This document shows, one piece after another, positions 50,997 through 63,359 of a stretch of DNA of 64,000 nt; within the stretch, counting starts at the first letter, position 1, and each line of letters starts with the position of its first letter. Where the stretch lies: positions 928,001 through 992,000 of the forward strand of contig JAXDDX010000042.1 of the NCBI GenBank assembly GCA_034670405.1, read 5' to 3'. The position numbers and the translations under genes were made by a program. Origin of the DNA: Hoplostethus atlanticus (taxonomy: Eukaryota; Chordata; Actinopteri; Trachichthyiformes; Trachichthyidae). The notes under the pieces were generated by a model that did not search any database, was not told the origin of the DNA, and saw only the letters and a list, made by a program, of their open reading frames with translations.

Positions 50997-53900
50997 AAAG
51001 AAGAAATCAGTATGCAGAGAGAGTGAATGTGAGAGAGGTGGGCGTGGCCTAACCACCTTACTGCCTGTCCTGTGCCAACAGGCTATTGTGTAACCCCCCC
51101 ACCAACCTCCTGACCTCTGACAGACAGACTTATGGAGGCCCAGAAAACAGCCCACAATGGGCCCTTTCACACTTAGCATCGACACAGGGTGCAACACATA
51201 GGACCAGAGAGGCAACAGCTCTGCACCCTCGCGCCCCTCTCAGCCCTCCACCTCCACACACACACACATGCTGCTCCACAATGCAGGCGTGTGCACACCG
51301 ACCACGCCATTATTCAGCCAGACAGCCGCGGACATTTCCATGAGAATGGCGAGTGTGAGGAGTCAGCACGGCAGCCGGCGCATCTGTTGCACCATGTGGC
51401 TTCCCCAGAGAGAGGACGGGTCTGGAGGGGCGTCGATGGGAATGTCCAGGCACACTCCTACACAGGAAGCTGTTACGCCGTTACCTTTATTTCTCCTGGG
51501 AAGATTTTGCTGAGCATTGATCCTCCTCAACAACGGGGAGCTGCTCTAACCACAGGAGAGTAAGTGCCTTGCTTAAGGGCAGCTCAACGGTAGTAGAGTC
51601 AGTCTACTTGGTCACAGGGATTGACCAGGGATTGATTCCAACTATTAAACCCCCTTCAGTCAGGAAGGGCAGGAGGAGATGAAGGAGAGGAGGTGTTAAA
51701 GATGTTTTTAGTATGAACGGGTTGCAGCTCAACAGGAAGGAGATCCTGATAGGTTGTAGATCAGCACTGCATCAGCATCCCTCCACTCACCATGTCTTTG
51801 GAAAGGTGAACCGGTCGGAGTTATCCTCACCCTGCCGGGGGGGCAGGTGGGATCAGGTGGGATCAGGTGGGATCCTTTGAAGATAAAAGCGGTGTGTAGG
51901 CTGGAGGAGTGGGCCTGAATGTAAAGCCTGTGGTCGAGGACAGAAGGATCAGGTGCCACTGGATCCACCTAGCAGCCGGTCCTGTGAATACCTGGACGTA
52001 GGTGTGAGGAAACACACTTACATGTTCTCACACCTCTCACTATCACAACCATTAGGGCCATTATTGGAGACAACTGGGACTCCACCCTGGGGCCATGCTA
52101 ATAAGTGTGTGTGTGGGGGGCAGGGAGGGGGCGGGGCTACCACCACTCTCCCTAAAGCCAAGTCCCTCTATTCTCCTCCTGCCAGCTGCAGCCGCCATAA
52201 TCCTATAAAAGTGTAAGACAAAGCAGGAGCTGGTTACAAGCAGAGACACTGATTTACATTTGGCTTCCAGGTGTCCTGTGTAGTAGTGGGGTGGTGGTGG
52301 TGGTGGTGGGGTGGTGGTGGGTGGGGGGTTTCCACATGTCGAGTCCTCGGGCCTGACAAAAGCAAACTTCAACACGTTGCTGTTGGTTTAGCGTGGCCGC
52401 CGGGTGGGTGGCAGCTGGAAGGTAAACAAACAAAATGCCTTGACTCGCCTCCCGACCGCTGAAGAGAGGGAGGGATGGTTTTAATTACTGCCTGGTTGTG
52501 TTAGCCGTCTGCTGAGACACGAGAAGGAGCTCTGACCCGGTTTAACTCGGACAACGAGCTTCAACATCGGAGGTTCACAGACAGGTTTCCCCTCTCCGGT
52601 GGCGGTAGTCCTGCCCGCTGATCGTCACATGGTGAGCAGCTTCTCAGATGACTGCCCGGTGAAACGTTGAGTCAGGGTTGTCTTGTGCTCGTCTTGAGGC
52701 CAGAGACTTTCTCCCCTCCTTCCTAACCACAGGGGGAAGTAGTACACCCAGCCAGTCATGACGCTTCTGTCACGCTCTTATCTAGAGAGTCACAATGATT
52801 GGAATAGTAGAACGACTGAACAAGCTTCACTTCTTGGATCTTCAACAACAAGCCACCGATAGGTCAAGGGTCAGGGTGCCACCGTGCCCTGTAATGACCT
52901 TGGAGGATCATGCATGATACAAAGCAGTAGGAAAGGAAATAGGAGTCGAGAAGGAAGGAGTTGTTTTGGTTCAGGCGATGATGAAGCAAAAGGTTATGGA
53001 AATGTCAAAATATTTTTGAGGGAAATTTTGAAAGTGTGGAAGTCAGCAGCTAAAGAGGCTCCAAGCCTCCCTGGCCAAATATCAGATTAGGTGTAAACCC
53101 CCCACCGTTCATGGGAAATTACCTTCAGAGTAAAGGGAATGAGTGAAGCTTTCAGTAGAAACCACAGCCTACGGGTGGAGCCGCTTCCCCAAAGGCACTA
53201 ACACAAGAAAAGAAACCAAAAAAAAAAATCAAAGAGCCAGCCGCCCCCCCCCCCCCCCCCCCGTCCCCCCCGTCCCCCCGGTGTTAACGGCAGCTCGTGA
53301 TGAGGGCCCATCAGCTGTAAAAGAGCCTGAACACACAGGAAGCCGTTCCCGCGGTCCACCAGCCACCGGAGCAGCCGGGAAGCAGTCAGGTGATCAGCTG
53401 ATGCTCTTATCTGAAGCGACCCCAGACGCTCCCGCATCACTGACACAAACAACAAGAGGGTCAGAGGGTCGGAGGGTCGGAGCCCTAAAGATAGATGCAG
53501 CATTTTCCTCTGTCTTTCTAGACGGTATAGAGAAGTGGTGGTTGAGCTGGGGAGGAAAGGTAGACGGGGATTTTTACTTCGGAACAAGGGCAGATATGAA
53601 GGTTTGAGAGGGGGGGGGGGGGGGGGGTGTGATTCAGAGACACTAACCTAAGTCAACCCCCCACCCCAAACCACCCCACCCTCCCCTGCGTCAACATTGT
53701 AAAAGCCATGAGGAATCTCACTGATCCGTGACGTGAGGAAACCAGGCTGAGAGATAGCTGAGTGGTTCAGCCTGAGGAGGGCAGGCCGAGGCCGGGGGAG
53801 CACCTCGGGTCAGGAGGCCACGGAGAGATAAAGAGGGATTCAGATGACTTGCAGTCAGGCCTGTTGGGAGCTGGGAAATAATCAAAACTTAAGAGCGAAA

Positions 53901-54614
53901 TCAAACGTCAGCCATCAGCGCTCCGTCCAGAGGAAGCTGGACTCACCGACACTAGATCTTCTCCTCCTTTGGTATAAAGCATCACAGACTGACAGACTGA
54001 CGCCACGTTACGTCACGCACGGATTTCTGGGTATTGAAGTTACATTTTTCAAGCAGTTACCTCTCACCACTTTCATTTGGGCATAAGTGTATACCCATCT
54101 ACCGGCATCATTCGGACCCCATCCTGCATCTAACACTCTCCTCCACTAGTCCTGCATCAACCACCGCAACCTATTCCCTTTCAAATACTGTAGACAGATC
54201 TGAATGGGCATAAGCTGCTGTAAACTACAGACCGTCCTCTTCCTCTCTGCTGACTGAATAGAGAATAAAATGAAAATCCTCTCAGAAGTGGAGTAACAGC
54301 GCAGCAGCAAGCCTTCTACAGCAGCTACACCTGTATGGAGAGCGCCGTCACTCACAGTGCATCCCCAGCAGACTCCCGCTGCACCGCTGAGTCGCAGCGC
54401 TGTGCAAACAATGTTTTTGCTTGGAATAATGCATGCAGCTGTCTCACCGAGCGGTAAAAACACGTATCACTATTGGATTCTATCACCTGGCATCATCAGT
54501 CCTCGACAGCTACACGCAGCCCCCCTGCAGACACCTAAACATCCTGCACAGCGGGGGGCCACGGCAGAAAAGCAGCGATGCCATCTCATTCTGACTCTTC
54601 CCCCCCTCTTGTAA

Positions 54615-54657
54615 AAGCATGTCAACAACAGGCCTGGGTCCTGTTGTTGACATGCTT
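54615..54657. repeat. Perfect 18-bp inverted repeat (hairpin), 7-base loop
   Basis: AAGCATGTCAACAACAGG (54615-54632), loop CCTGGGT, then its exact complement (54640-54657). In rasgef1b intron 1. No flanking T run that would make it a terminator, and the stem is short for a microRNA precursor. Confidence 0.9.
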
Positions 54658-56099
54658 AGTCGCAATACTGAAAGAGGACGTTGAGCTGCTGTTGAGTAAA
54701 GAAACCGCTAAATTTCATGATGCAGTTTGATGTGAAGTTCCTCTCCCGTGCAGAGAGAGAGCCGGTGAACACGCTGCATTCAGGACCACTCTGGACTGGG
54801 AACTTTCTGACTCCCACGTTTGAAAGCGAGGATGACGAGGACACGTCACGGCAGTTCAATGTGAGGTGATGGAAATTTGCACTCAGGGTTCACGCCCTCG
54901 CGTGGACATCATATTCAATGATTTTTAATGACTTTCAAGGTCGTATTTGGTGGAATTCTAGATCACAAAATTGGCTTGTTTTGGGCCAAGACACATCAGA
55001 ATTAGACACCTTATACGTGACCCTGTCAAGACATCCTGGTGCAATCAGTCATTTTCAAGCTGTTGCTATATCAGCACAAATACCCATCAACAACTTTTAA
55101 GGCCTTTCTTTTTCAAACCCACAGCCTCTCAGGGATTTCCTGTGCACTGCTAAGGTGTAGTGGAGGGTAAAGCCACCTCAACTCAACCTACCCATCTTTC
55201 AAAAGGTCAAAGAAATCATTGCCACCTAAATTCATTGTATACATCATAACTAGTATCAATCTGATGAACGTTATATGAGGATGTTTTATGGAAAAGAGAA
55301 TCAATTATTGGTTTTCTGACAATAGAATTGATTTTAGTGGATACTGGTGGCTGTTGGCCTGGTCCCAGTTTACCCAGCTTGTTATTTACCTCTAAATCAC
55401 TGGGCTCTTGTGACTACATTGAAGCCTCTGATAGGAAACTTCCCATTTCCCCCTCAGTCTCTATATTTGGCTGCATTTGTGGAAGCGAAACCCACCAAAA
55501 ATATACACCACAACAATATAGCACCAATTAAAACAGCAGCATTCAGAGCAGCACACACACAATGTCGGCTGGCCAAAGTCCTGCCAAATCACCAGCACAT
55601 AAAGAACAGGCTGTTTATAATGCAGAGCATGGAGACCTACAGAGAGCAGGCTAGATACGGATTAACTCCACTGATCCTTCACTATCTTATAGGGGAGGAC
55701 GGGGAGGGGGAATCCTCTTAACCAGGAGGTAGTAGAGGGTATAAATAGTCTACCATTGACACTAATTGCAAAAATCCCCTTAGTGGGGTCCATTCTTAGG
55801 GGAAATGAGAAGAGAAACCAGTAAACCCACCAGATATTATATTAGTCATCAATTTGGAGGATGAAGACACCAGCAAGTCAATAGGGGCGCCTGCGCGTCA
55901 CGACTGTCACCAGTAAACAGCACAGGTATTCTGGTCATGTTAGTATGAAGCAGTCAGGTCGCTTCAAATCACTACAAGCTATTGGAGACGAGTGCGCGCT
56001 TTTCAACCTGCGCGCATATCCAACTATTTGGAGCGGCAGCAACAACACGTCATTCAAAATCAATCAGTGCTATTTCAACAGCATCGTGTGAGGACTCAC

Positions 56100-56460
56100 C
56101 TCAGAAAGAAACACAATAATCCGCCTGTGAATTTGCTGTATCCTTTCCGGGAGAGATGATACGCGAGCGCCTGGCGAGGACTTCTCCCGCTTGCGAATGA
56201 AGTGAGACGGTGAAGCGGTGAAACCCGGAGCCCCCGGTCTATCCGTGCAGCATATTCACTTGTAAATGAGGAGAGAAAAAAACGCGTATTCCCCGGTTTG
56301 GTTTCGCAGCCGCGCGGGGTTTGGTCAATGAGAGAGAAAGCCGCCTGAATAAGCAGCGCGGCGTCCGATCACCGGCTGTCGCTCCGCGGCTGGATTGACT
56401 TGTATGAGCTCGAGAGCCGGGGAAGCCCAAGACTTTATTCTAAGGCGGAGTCGGCAGCCA
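56100..56460 (-). promoter_or_regulatory. rasgef1b: Probable rasgef1b non-coding first exon and CpG-rich promoter
   Basis: A minus-strand donor GTGAGT (56094-56099) closes a CpG-dense block (many CG dinucleotides between 56140 and 56460, unlike flanking sequence). The required 5' UTR acceptor for coding exon 1 lies at 50049. This fits exon 1 plus a CpG-island promoter; the exact start site is not visible. Confidence 0.55.
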
Positions 56461-56489
56461 ATCAGAGGCGAGAACAAGGGCACACACTC

Positions 56490-56772
56490 CCCCCTCCCTC
56501 CCTGTCTCACTATCTCCTGTCTCTCTCTCACTCTCAATCTCCTTCTGTCTGTCTCTCTCATTGCCTGTCTTTCCCTCTCCCCCCTCACCTTCACCCCCCT
56601 CTTCTTTCTCTGACCCTGTCTGTCTCTCCCTCTTTTCTCTCTCTAGCCTTCCATCCCTCCCTTTGTCTAGCCCTCCTTTTCTCTCTTCTCATTCTCTGTC
56701 TTTCTCCCCCCTCTATCTCTCCCTTTTGTCTGTCTGCCTGTCTCTCTACCCCCCCCCCCCCCCCCCCCCCCA
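56490..56772. repeat. Polypyrimidine tract ending in a C run
   Basis: About 280 bases of almost pure C and T (CTCTCTGTCT-type units) ending with about 20 C at 56751-56771, immediately upstream of the rasgef1b CpG block. Confidence 0.95.
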
Positions 56773-57469
56773 TGCATGTAATCCTGTGAATTTAATAATC
56801 TGTCCTTTTCAGTTTTTCAGACTCTTGAAGTGCCAAAGCAATAGTGACGTTCATTATTTGTCCCACTAATTGAAGGTGACAACACATCCAGGCCTGCAGC
56901 GCTGAGGCTGCTTGTCCTGCATCGTATTAACCTTCAGAATAAAACATTTTAACCGACAACAGTATTTAATCCTGCAACAAACTGCCCCTAGTTTAAAAAG
57001 GGGTCGAACCCCGGCCCTGTTAGCAGCAGGTTCTAGCTGTACAGGCCGATGTGTTTGACCAGCACTTTGTAACTGTGGCCAACTTTCTCATTCAAAAAGT
57101 CACTCCCTGATGAGGGCGGCCCTGCTGCTGAAATATGTTTTATTGTTTCAAGATGAGCTAGCTATTTCATAGAGGAACTTGGTTCCTTCAGATCCCAATC
57201 AGATCATCAAAACACCATCACTTCACTCCAACAGGGAAGCAGCTCGGTGAGTCTCCCTGTAGCAACTGGTGATGTAATACCTGTTCCTCTGAACTGTTCC
57301 TGTAATAAATTGTTGCATTATCTGCCAATTATGACATCATCAGACAAACAAGGTTTTAACTGATGATGTCACAATCATATTCAATGTAACAATTGCCAGT
57401 TAATGTAATGATGCAATGTGACATTTTTGATCCATTTAGAATAATAGTTGTCTGACATTCATCCGGTAT

Positions 57470-57582
<113 letters not shown>

Positions 57583-58400
57583 GTAAATGCTGACGGTCTC
57601 GTTACATCCTGTATGTACAGCAGCAGAATCCCTCGTCTCTGGCTGCCTTTCTCTACATTTAATACCGATATAATAAACTATGGTAAAATAACAGTAAATC
57701 TTCCCAAATCTCGTCAACATTCAGGGTATTGCGTAATCTGGCATTAGTGCAGATTAACGTCTACGCCCTAATCCATCTTTTCTCTTGCTTAAATGACCGC
57801 ACAGGGACAATTTGACAGCATACATTCAGATTGGATTGTCAGTTGTCATCAGTTGTTATGTATGGACATCATGAGACCTAAACACAATATATAATGGAAA
57901 TTGGAAAATGTAAAACTGGATTTCCAGAAGACACCACATCCAATTTTTCATTTACTATTTATCTATTTATCTGTTAATCTCATCAGAGTGGTTTACAATG
58001 AGTGCAACAGCAGAATAATCTTCAATTTCCAGATTACCAACATTACAAGCAACAAATGGCAGGAAGAGCAAGAGTCAGAGCCAAAGGGCCACGACACAGT
58101 ATTCCTGTTAACGCCAGTCAGTATGACTTCCAGTGTTCATGACAGATTGGTTTCAGCATCTCAATAGCTACAGGAAGTGGGACTTTCCATTTAAATAGGG
58201 GACACTTAGTACCTCCAAGGCAGCCTTTGGTGAATGGACAACCAGATATCCAGTCTATTCAGGTATCAGCATGGGGCGGTGGTAGCCTAGAGCAGTACCA
58301 TACCATACCAGAGACATACCAGTTTCATTAGGACTGAGTTACACCAGGTGAACACAATCAACTACCTGGTAGGAGGAGCAGCACTACGTTGGGCCTCAAG

Positions 58401-58450
58401 GACCAGGATGAGGACCAGGATGAGGACCAGGATGAGGACCAGGATGAGGA
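58401..58450. repeat. 12-bp minisatellite
   Basis: Four copies of GACCAGGATGAG in tandem, intergenic. Confidence 0.9.
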
Positions 58451-58719
58451 GTGTAACGCAGGGTGCTGCTGCAAGAATATTTGTGCTCTCTCAACTTTCA
58501 CAGGATAAAGACAATTCTGATAAGCAACATCCTGACAGGACCTTTTTTTTTGCACTGCACATTTGTATATTTTTGTATAGCTTTATATTTTTTATGATTG
58601 TTTTTATTTGTATTATTCCTATTGTAATTTATTTATTGTATTTAGTTATCTATCTAGATATTCTATTTCTCAGCTGCTGTAACAAAGAAATGTAATAAAG
58701 TCCCTACATACCTACCGAC

Positions 58720-58860
58720 TGGCCCTGTGTAGCTCAGTCTGTAAAGGGTTAGGGGTTCGACTCCCACTGTTTAAATATATGAACTCATGGTACAGCGAGG
58801 CGGTCCGGATGGAAGCGTCTGCCAAAAGGGCCCGTTATGTAACTCGGTATGTTCCTGGGT
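58720..58860 (+). mobile_element. tRNA-derived SINE
   Basis: A tRNA-like head with TAGCTCAGTC (A box) and GGGTTCGACTCCC (B box), then a tail with GGATGGAAGCGTCTGCCAAA that resembles L2-type fish SINE tails. Confidence 0.55.
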
Positions 58861-60538
58861 GTTTACAGCCTCAGCACCACATCAGCTGTTACTCTATTGA
58901 AACAGACTGACAGTTGCGGTGGGTAAGAAATGATCAGTTATCTTTGTATTGTGTTCCCAGTCCCTTCAACAGATCAATACTTTGTAATGGATTCAGGAGT
59001 TTGCAGTAGTCAGTTGTCTCCTGTCACCCCGTCAAGTTTCTAAACTCAGCGAGGCCCAGGTGTGCCAGGGCGGGGCTAATCAGTGGTGTGTTTTGATTGG
59101 TAGAAATCAGCTGTCACTCCTACTTTACCTGTAAACCAATGATTTCCTCACCAGGCTTCATACTGTCTGAGGTCAGGGCAGATCATCAATAGGGCTTTAT
59201 TTAAGTGTCATGTACATTTCTATATTGTGGTTATGGATGATGTTGTCCCATTAGTTAAATCTTGAACTTGAACTTCTGTTACAACCACCGCTGAATTTAA
59301 CGTTACCAATCATTTTCCAATGAGGATCAATTGTAATCAGTCAACTGAACATAACGACAGCGTGGCGCCAGGAGATATGAGATTCCCTTTTTATTACTGT
59401 TCCATAACGTTAACTCCTTTCTGCCCGTTGTCTGGAATCCCCCAGCAGCAACGCTCTCATTGGGTGTTTTCCGACCACAGAAACCTGAAACCTTTTGGGT
59501 ATTTTTTTGAGCAGGAAACGTTTTTAGTTCCCCAGAAAAGTTCCAGGTTTCTTCCCACCGCACAAAGAGATTATACAAACAAGACATTTAGTTTAGTTTG
59601 GTTTCATCCGTCATTTAGGTACAACGACCCACAACAACAGTGCCACTTTCAACACAGCAAACATGGAGGAAGTTCAAGCAGCTCTGGTGCTAGTAGCAGT
59701 GCTAGCCACGCTGCGGTCTTAAAAACCCCAGATGAAAACATAAAAACATCTATTTTTTTATTCATATAAAAGTGCATGTAACAACTCCATTACAGTTGCA
59801 GTAATGTCATTTAAGGTTAGGAAACTCCCTCATAGACGATGTGAGAAAGACAATGGAGAGAAGTTCAAGTTCACCTGTACAAGCTGAGAAAGAGGTTCCT
59901 TTATGTCCCCCATAGGCATCATGAAAAACAGAATAAATGCTTGAACTAACGTTGAGTGAGAATGATTTCATGTCTGATTGGATCTGCATCTTTCACTGAG
60001 GCCATGACCGCCTCACCTTTGGTTTGGTTTTCACACCAGCTCCGCCCACATCCGTTTGGAGAGTATGGGTGCCATCACACCCACATTTCTTTTCTGTGGT
60101 CCGAAGCACAGTGGAAAGGTTTCCCTCGTCACATTTTGTTGTATTTGGTTGGTTTAGGTTGTGGTAACCTACCGGGAGAATCAAACCAACCTGGTTCCAG
60201 TCTGTCACTTGATCTTGCTCTTCTCTGGTGTTCATACCAGTTAAGAACACATGAAGAAACATCTGAACATGAGCATCACTGTGTTCTGCTAGGCTTTTCA
60301 AGCATGAGGAAGTGCTGGAGGATTTTCTTTATCTGATTGCCTGTCTGGTTTTTTTTTTATGCACCAACGTCACCGAGTCAAATTCCTTGTATGTGCGAAT
60401 GTACTTGGTCAATAAAAGTGATAAAATCTGATTCTGTCTCACTGCGGTTATTTGCTGCCACCTGAGTTTGAAAGCTGTTGTTCTCACCTTCCCAACGAAC
60501 CCAACAAGGAATAAACTCCGAGCATGTTTGGTGCGAAC

Positions 60539-61026
60539 CTAATTTCCGTCTTTGGTGCTGGTATGATTCGGACCACTCATGGCCTCCGCTACCGTCTGGC
60601 CGGCTCCAGAGCAACACCGGTGTTCACCCCCCACCGTCCTCTGCTGGGCCAGGCTGGTGAGCAGCTCCAGGACCCTGATCTCATGCTCCATGCGGGCTTT
60701 CTCCCGCCGCTCCTCCCTGTCAGCCATTTCCCTCTGCCGGCGCTCCTCCCTCTCCAGCCACCGGGCCAGGAGCTCCTGATGCCAGCGAGCCTGCTCCTGC
60801 CTCTGGCCCTCCAGCTGCACCAGCAGGCCCCGGGTCTCCGACACCAGGCGCTGGAAGCACTCCGATAGGTGCTTGAAGACGGGATTCAGGGAGGAAGAGT
60901 CCGGGTGAGGGTCGCCGGCGGCTGGGGTCCGTGGGTGGAGGAAGAGGGGAAGCGCCGGGCTGGGGAAGAGGAGGAGGAGGAGGAGGAGGAGGAGGGGGAG
61001 GTGGAAGTACAAGCAGGGAAGGAGTG
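60539..61026 (-). CDS. Trihelix gene last coding exon (coiled-coil frame)
   Basis: Reads HPDSSSLNPVFKHLSECFQR, then a long charged helix with Arg/Glu repeats, stopping TAG at 60539-60541. The upper boundary assumes the acceptor AACCTCAG at 61026, which keeps frame with exon 2. An alternative TGCATCATAG acceptor at 61051 is followed by a different frame. Confidence 0.6.
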
Positions 61027-63259
61027 CTGAGGTTGTTTTCCACTGGGGTGCCTATGATGCAGAAAACAGTTGGGCATGAGGTTACCATGACGACAGGAAA
61101 AGCTGAGGTACGTAATGCCTGATTAAAAGGTTATGGTGAGGTGAGGTGGAGCGAGGACTGCACGTGCATTAAGAAAAACATATTGACAATTTTAGATTTT
61201 AAAATCATAATTTGTTCTTACATGGAAAAGAAAACTTCCTAAACAACATACTAGAGCTGTGGAGACTCAAAGTCACCTGGAATCTTTATTTCTCTGTTTT
61301 TATCTCCATCTAATGTAATTTTACTTTTTTATGAAGAAGAAAAACTGTATCACCATTAATATCACATAACATTTAGTAAGAAAAAAAACTGCAACATCAC
61401 TTTTTTGGTAAAACCACATGAAACTAGCCCTAGCCTAGTTTCCTCCTCAATCACTTATATAACTTATATAATATATCAAGTTTGTAATTTGTGCAGCAGA
61501 GAGAGAATTTCGAAGCGAAGTCGGCCAGTGTGTCAATTCAGACTGATCCTGTATGATATAAATACAGTACATACCACTCGGTTCATGATGGACCGACGAC
61601 TCTAGAAAGACGTCATGGTGTCTGTCTCTGAGAGGCCTCGAGAATCCCACGTCGCTGAATTCAAACTCGTCCGTTGAATCTTCTCGGTCCTCCTCCAGCT
61701 TGACCTCAGAGTCCAGGTGCCACGACTGGCGACCTCCTTTCTCCTCCGAAGAGCTCAAATGCTGCCGTCCATTCCTCTCCAGGGACCCAAAATGGTGACC
61801 TCCAATCTCTGTATTAGGGCTCAACTCGGGTCGAATATTTCCCATCCTGTCTATGGAGCCAAAATGACGCACTGCCATCCCTTCTGAAGAGTCGAAATGG
61901 GGCCCTCCTCCTGCTGCTCCTCCTCCTCCTCCTCCTCCTCCTTCCCCAGACCTCCTCCCCAACACAGCATCCATTTCCGCAAAGTACTTGAAGGTGCAGG
62001 GCTGAGAGCTGTCGACGCTCTTCTGCAGCTTGGCTCTCACGTAGTTAGCCTTCAGGGTTTTGACCCGAAGCCGGCACTGGTGTGGACTCCGGGAGAAGCC
62101 CAGCTCGCTCATGCGGGCCGACAAGTGCTTGAAGACGTGGCGGTTGCGGAGGTTTTCTGCCAAACTCTTCTGGATGCGCTCGTCGCTCCACGCGCACAGC
62201 AGCACCTGGGTTTCCTCCACCGTCCAGTTGACGGAGCGCTCGGCTTCTCGCTTCCCTGTACAGAGAACACAGAGGAACATCTGATATGGTTTTCATCCCA
62301 AGGAACCCCATCTGAGAAGGTTTGTATTGTTAGATATGATACAACCAGAACTACAGTAGAGTGAAACATTCTCTAACTGTGGTAACTTCAGTGGAATCAA
62401 ATAGTAGTCAACTTAAACTACCCCTCAACTCCACTTTGGGTACCACTGGTGTAAGGCATCAGTTTTAAATCATATGTCTTCATGTTTTCATCACATCCAA
62501 ACACGACACCAGCTGATCTTCAACCAGACGGGGGGGAAACGCTGGTGTCGTTTGGGTGGAGACATGAACTCTTGGGGCACGGTGGCAAGTGATAAACACT
62601 GGTCTGAGTGTCTTAGACTATAAAGAATCAATAATAAAGAATATAACTTGATGACCAAAGTGTTTTAACTCAAAGTACACTTTCAACACAACTTCAACTT
62701 CAGTGTCCTCAACACTATCCAGGATGTCAACTACTTGCAACGATGAAAAGCTTTGCTGCTCCTGACTACAGTAACACATCAACCTCACACAGCAACATAA
62801 CAGACATTTACTGTGATGGTGAGAAACTGACAGAATTAAATCCGTGTCCGACTCGAGAGCACCACCTGACCTCACACCAGCCATGCTAGCTCCTAATTAG
62901 CCAGCTAGCAGTTAGCTATCAGCTGACATAAAAAGTTGAGGGTTAGCTGGCAAGCTAATTCAGCTACATACACACTAAGCCTGTTAACGTTATCCTTACT
63001 TCAAAGCGTCCACGGGGTCGGTGTGTAGACGGGGTATTTCTCAGCGAACAGTTTCGTCGTTTCATTTTTTGTAATCGGTCAACCGATGCAGAGCAGCAAC
63101 CTGTACTAACTAGCAAACATTAACGTTGTTTGCACAGCTAACGCTAGCAGCTAACCTCCACGTCTGTCTGACAACAACCAAAAGACCCCCGACAGTCAGC
63201 ACATTCTTACTTTTTGAAGTTGAGACGGAGTTCGTCGAGTTGATCATCGGAGGATTCAT
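60539..63259 (-). CDS. Myb/SANT-like (trihelix) DNA-binding protein with C-terminal coiled coil
   Basis: Three exons: 63211-63259, 61575-62255 and 60539 to 61026 (or 61051). The start MNPPMINSTNSV leads through the splice into a basic KRKRE stretch (possible nuclear signal). The trihelix-type domain spans about 27-120: WTVEETQVLLCAW, NRHVFKHLSARMSELGF, HQCRLRVKTLKANYV, YFAEMDAVLG. It resembles the Myb_DNA-bind_4 domains of MSANTD and ZSCAN proteins, so a nuclear DNA-binding role is likely. After it come a Gly-rich run, a Ser/His-rich repeat section (HFGS, HFDS) and an acidic stretch. The last exon ends in a strongly charged coiled coil (EREERRQREMADREERREK) before TAG at 60539-60541. Using the acceptor at 61026 gives 405 residues in the coiled-coil frame; the better-looking acceptor at 61051 gives a Pro-rich frame ending at 60720. 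I do not recognise the orthologue. Confidence 0.7.
60967..61000. repeat. (GGA)n trinucleotide run in coding exon
   Basis: A GGA run within the last exon of the trihelix gene. It encodes Leu, Pro or Ser runs depending on the frame used. Confidence 0.95.
61575..62255 (-). CDS. Trihelix gene coding exon 2
   Basis: A 681-base exon holding the whole Myb/SANT-like domain, the (CTC)n-encoded Gly run and the acidic region, ending HHEPS. Acceptor TCTGTACAG, donor GTATGT. Phases 1 and 1 keep the frame with exon 1. Confidence 0.85.
63211..63259 (-). CDS. Trihelix gene coding exon 1
   Basis: ATG at 63259, reading MNPPMINSTNSVSTSK, with a strong GTAAGA donor in phase 1. An upstream in-frame ATG in a CA-rich stretch (63313) is less likely because it gives a low-complexity start and lies close to the promoter motifs. 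Confidence 0.7.
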
Positions 63260-63325
63260 TTTGACGGGAGGCAGCGAACATAAACAATCCGCAATGCCCG
63301 CACACACACACATCGACCCTCCTCT

Positions 63326-63349
63326 CTTCCGGGTTTGTGCGTGACGTCA
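63326..63349 (-). promoter_or_regulatory. ETS and CRE-like motifs upstream of the trihelix gene
   Basis: CTTCCGGG (63326-63333, an ETS-type site on the minus strand) and a perfect palindromic TGACGTCA (63342-63349, a CREB/ATF site) lie 67-90 bases upstream of the ATG. Such pairs are common in housekeeping promoters. Their use here is inferred. Confidence 0.45.
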
Positions 63350-63359
63350 GCAGAGCAGA

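Larger units (their letters stand above)
50049..56099 (-). other. rasgef1b: rasgef1b first intron
   Basis: A 6-kb intron between the probable non-coding exon and coding exon 1. It contains CA and GT arrays (50848-50881, 50965-50994), a tract of 19 C (53244-53262) and one of 18 G (53610-53627), a GTG-rich purine tract (52290-52330), a perfect 18-bp hairpin (54615-54657) and degenerate SINE fragments near 50400-50530 and 51550-51640. No convincing coding exon was seen. Confidence 0.6.

Noticed and set aside
56400-56869. Long Ser/Pro/Leu-rich ORFs on the plus strand
   Set aside because: Translation of the polypyrimidine tract; no domain and no splice context.
58726-58775. Possible tRNA gene
   Set aside because: A- and B-box-like sequences are present, but no cloverleaf or acceptor stem can be drawn and a SINE tail follows.
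60720-61088. Pro-rich 122-codon frame as the main C-terminus of the trihelix protein
   Set aside because: Its downstream half (GPAGAAGGPEAGAG) is the out-of-frame shadow of the coiled coil, so it was not chosen as the primary product, though a spliced isoform remains possible.
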